Assembly: GCF_005925325.1 (NCBI RefSeq)
Contig: NZ_SRMP01000005.1
Span: forward strand, 434,001 to 498,000
From: Pedobacter helvus
GTDB taxonomy: Bacteria; Bacteroidota; Bacteroidia; Sphingobacteriales; Sphingobacteriaceae
DNA: 64,000 nt
Direction: 5' to 3'
The position numbers and the translations under genes were made by a program. Below, one piece after another: positions 61,684 to 64,000 of this stretch. The notes beneath the pieces are model-generated. The model did not search any database, was not told the origin of the DNA, and saw only the letters and a list, made by a program, of their open reading frames with translations. Each line of letters opens with the position of its first letter. The first letter of the stretch is position 1.

Positions 61684-64000
61684 ATGATCAGAAAAATTAC
61701 GCTTATTGTTTTATCTATCCTAACTGGATTTTTTGCATCTGCGCAAGACGATGTAAAATATCGAGTAATTTTAATTGGCGATGCGGGGGAGATGAATACT
61801 GGCCAGTTACAATCTTTAAAAAGTGCTGCTAATCATGTTATTAAAGGGAAAACCACGACACTTTTTTTGGGTGATAATATTTACCCAACGGGAATGGGCT
61901 TGCCTGGAGATCGAAATGTAGAAGAAACAGAGCAGATATTAAAGTCGCAGTTTGAACCTATGCGAGCCAACGGAGCAGCGGTTTATTTTATTCCCGGTAA
62001 TCATGATTGGGATAAATCTGGACCAAACGGTTTGGCTAAAATCCAAGCTCAAGGAGAGTTTCTAGCCTCTTTTAATGATCCGTTGTTGAAACTCATTCCA
62101 GAAAATGGCTGCCCTAATCCGGTAGCTATCAACCTTACTGATAAGTTGACCGTTATAGCTTACGATAGTGAGTGGTGGCTGTTCCCATACGATAAAACCA
62201 ATCCAGATTGCGAATGCAATACCAGAGATCAAGTAACCATGAGGATGAGGGAGTTGTTGGACCAAAATAAGGGGAAAATGATCATTCTCGCTTCACATCA
62301 CCCGTTTCAAAGCTATGGTGTGCATGGAGGCTACTACACTTTTAAAAATCATCTTTTCCCGCTTACTTCGCTCAACAAAAACTTATACATTCCTTTGCCT
62401 GTAATTGGTTCGTTGTACCCTTTTTTAAGAACAACATTTGTAAATCCAGAAGATATGGGGCATCCCTTGTATAAGGAGATGATAGAAAAGGTAAATGGTG
62501 TTTTTGGAGATATACCCAATGTGGTTTATGCCGCGGGTCACGAACATGGCTTACAATTAATCAAAAATAAGCAGTTGCAGATTGTAAGTGGTGCTGGAGC
62601 AAAACATTCACCAAATAAATTGGGTAAAAATTCACTTTTTCACAGTTATGAGAGTGGTTATGTAGTAGCAGATCAGTTAATGAACAACGATATGCGTTAT
62701 GAGTACTACACCTACAACGATGCGGAAGGTGTTAGGAAAGTTTTTACTTACACGCAGTCTTATCAGCAGGTTGATGTTAGCCAGCCTACTCAATTGTCAA
62801 AGGTAATTACTGCCGACAGTGTGATTACCAAAGTAAAACCTTCTTTCGATAGTGTAAGCAGGTTTCATCGGTATCTTTTCGGAGATAACTATCGGAAGGA
62901 TTACGCAATGGATATCAAACTTCCTGTAATACGTATTTCCGAAATTGAGGGTGGTTTAAAACCAACGCAGTTGGGTGGTGGCAATCAATCGAGATCGCTT
63001 AGGTTAGTAGACAAGAACGGGAAAGAATATGTGCTTCGTAGCGTAGAAAAATATCCAGAAGTGCTATTGCCACAAGGCTTAAGAAATACTTTTGCTAAAG
63101 ATGTAATGCGTGATAACATGGCATCACAACATCCATTTACGGCTTTAATCGTTCCGGTTTTGGCCAAAGCGGCTAAGGTTCCATACAGTAATCCAATGAT
63201 AGGTCTGGTTTCTCCGGATAAAAATTTAGGAGATTACGCTTCCATATTCGAGAATACGATTTGTCTTTTAGAGGAAAGAAACCCAATGGGTGCTTCAGAC
63301 AATACTACCAAGATGTTAAAGAAGCTAGATAAGGACAATGATAATACTTACGATGCCAAAATGTATTTAAGAGCAAAGGCATTAGATGTATTGCTTGGAG
63401 ATTGGGATAGGCACGAGGATCAATGGCGCTGGAAGGCTGATACTACTAAAAAAGGTATTAAATATCTTCCTGTTCCAAGAGATAGAGATCAGGTGTTATT
63501 TAGAGCTGATGGTAAAATACAGCGTTTTGCACAAAAATCGGATATGTTACCGATGATGCAGGGTATTGAGAAAGATTTGAAAGACGGTAACTGGTTTTTA
63601 TGGGAGGGCAGGGCAATGAATAGTAAAATTCTATCACAATATACCGAAGCACAATGGGATAAGGAAATAAAAGAATTTTGCGATTTTTTTACCGACGAAG
63701 TTTTTGAGGAAGCTTTAAAAAGACTGCCTAAAGAAAGTTACGACTTAAGGCACAAAGAATTTTTAGCTCAACTTAAACAACGTAAAGCTAGCTTACCAAA
63801 GGTGATGAACGAGTATTATCATTTCTTTAATAGGATAGTAGATGTGCAGGCAAGCCATAAAAATGAGAAAGCCGAAATCAATGGACTGGCCGATGGTCAT
63901 TTGAAAGTAGAACTGTACAAAATCAACAAGTCTGGCAACGTAAAAGATGTAACTTTCAGCCGTGTTTTCGATCCTAAGGTGACAAAGCAAATTCGTTTGT
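61684..64000 (+). CDS. Exported metallophosphoesterase with a kinase-like C-terminal region (partial)
   Basis: 772 codons are read before the window edge; no stop is seen. A signal peptide (IVLSILTGFFASAQ) precedes a calcineurin-type domain at about 22-300: LIGDAGEMN, FLGDNIY, IPGNHDWD, ILASHHPFQSYGVHG, AAGHEHGLQL. From about 415 on, a second region has motifs like a protein kinase: Gly-rich LGGGNQSRSL (430-439) with Lys/Arg-containing YVLRSVEK (449-456), GDWDRH (572-577) and DRDQ (600-603), which look like a P-loop, an ATP lysine, and HRD/DFG equivalents as in FAM20/CotH/HipA-like kinases. That part is inference. A C-terminal barrel may lie beyond the window. Confidence 0.85.
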   Translation, partial: MIRKITLIVLSILTGFFASAQDDVKYRVILIGDAGEMNTGQLQSLKSAANHVIKGKTTTLFLGDNIYPTGMGLPGDRNVEETEQILKSQFEPMRANGAAVYFIPGNHDWDKSGPNGLAKIQAQGEFLASFNDPLLKLIPENGCPNPVAINLTDKLTVIAYDSEWWLFPYDKTNPDCECNTRDQVTMRMRELLDQNKGKMIILASHHPFQSYGVHGGYYTFKNHLFPLTSLNKNLYIPLPVIGSLYPFLRTTFVNPEDMGHPLYKEMIEKVNGVFGDIPNVVYAAGHEHGLQLIKNKQLQIVSGAGAKHSPNKLGKNSLFHSYESGYVVADQLMNNDMRYEYYTYNDAEGVRKVFTYTQSYQQVDVSQPTQLSKVITADSVITKVKPSFDSVSRFHRYLFGDNYRKDYAMDIKLPVIRISEIEGGLKPTQLGGGNQSRSLRLVDKNGKEYVLRSVEKYPEVLLPQGLRNTFAKDVMRDNMASQHPFTALIVPVLAKAAKVPYSNPMIGLVSPDKNLGDYASIFENTICLLEERNPMGASDNTTKMLKKLDKDNDNTYDAKMYLRAKALDVLLGDWDRHEDQWRWKADTTKKGIKYLPVPRDRDQVLFRADGKIQRFAQKSDMLPMMQGIEKDLKDGNWFLWEGRAMNSKILSQYTEAQWDKEIKEFCDFFTDEVFEEALKRLPKESYDLRHKEFLAQLKQRKASLPKVMNEYYHFFNRIVDVQASHKNEKAEINGLADGHLKVELYKINKSGNVKDVTFSRVFDPKVTKQIRL

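Noticed and set aside
57529..64000. A canonical Pycsar defence locus
   Set aside because: A PycTM-like domain is present, but no adenylate/uridylate cyclase gene lies in the window, and the neighbours are ppk1 and phosphatase genes rather than defence genes.
1..64000. tRNA, rRNA, CRISPR arrays, transposases or prophage genes
   Set aside because: I looked for cloverleaf-like ends, evenly spaced direct repeats with spacers and transposase or integrase motifs; only xerD, a housekeeping recombinase, was found.

Overview
This is a window from an AT-rich Bacteroidota chromosome, most likely Pedobacter or a close relative in the Sphingobacteriaceae. The support is: promoter boxes of the Bacteroidota type (TAnnTTTG), little sign of Shine-Dalgarno sequences, a type IX secretion sorting tail, SusC/BtuB-style TonB receptors, WbqC and TPR-histidine-kinase families, and the dispersed intergenic repeats common in this group. 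About 55 protein genes are visible, mostly ordinary chromosomal housekeeping and envelope genes. I see no tRNA, rRNA, CRISPR array, transposase or prophage.

Layout. 1-4390: a truncated sodium:solute symporter, recR, an SDR oxidoreductase and an orphan TPR histidine kinase. 4405-8500: a trp operon (trpD, trpF, trpB, trpA) preceded by a 17-codon leader peptide with three consecutive Trp codons and a transcription attenuator; trpE, trpG and trpC are absent, and two REP-like hairpin pairs lie inside the operon. 8499-14856: GNAT acetyltransferase, NhaA, a very large T9SS-exported nuclease-like protein and a Sua5/YrdC protein. 15023-18122: a glutamate-synthase-like FMN protein, then an ArsR regulator with a palindromic operator and an LLM flavin oxidoreductase. 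18208-22585: DUF3667 protein and a peptidoglycan cluster (amidase and two unrelated L,D-transpeptidases). 23179-26028: two small lipoproteins (lipocalin-like, YceI) and a class-A-beta-lactamase-like serine hydrolase. 26152-30735: a cobalamin locus (AdoCbl riboswitch, BtuB-type receptor, DUF6580-like membrane protein, terminator, then a signal-less BtuF-like protein and a sirtuin). 30814-36753: MFS transporter, a thioredoxin fusion protein, a two-component system whose promoter carries four GTTAA boxes exactly 10 bp apart, and CorA. 36803-47295: envelope and metabolic genes (WbqC, acyltransferase, GT2, TlpA, aroQ, xerD, OmpA lipoprotein, prmC, ribD, EamA, YigZ, nucleoside phosphorylase). 47315-52704: a 125-bp palindromic element, galM/galK, SPOUT methyltransferase, YdeI-like, outer-membrane protein, hemF. 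52753-57217: NtrC-type regulator, rpsO, pnp.

57529-64000 is the most interesting stretch: a tightly packed four-gene operon of an HD phosphohydrolase fused to a PycTM/DUF5706-like membrane effector domain, polyphosphate kinase 1, an SdiA-regulated-type beta-propeller lipoprotein, and a secreted metallophosphoesterase whose second half carries protein-kinase-like motifs. All four have a phosphate or nucleotide theme or sit at the envelope. No nucleotide cyclase is present, so this is not a canonical Pycsar defence locus; it may be a polyphosphate- or nucleotide-linked envelope signalling system. The last gene runs off the window.
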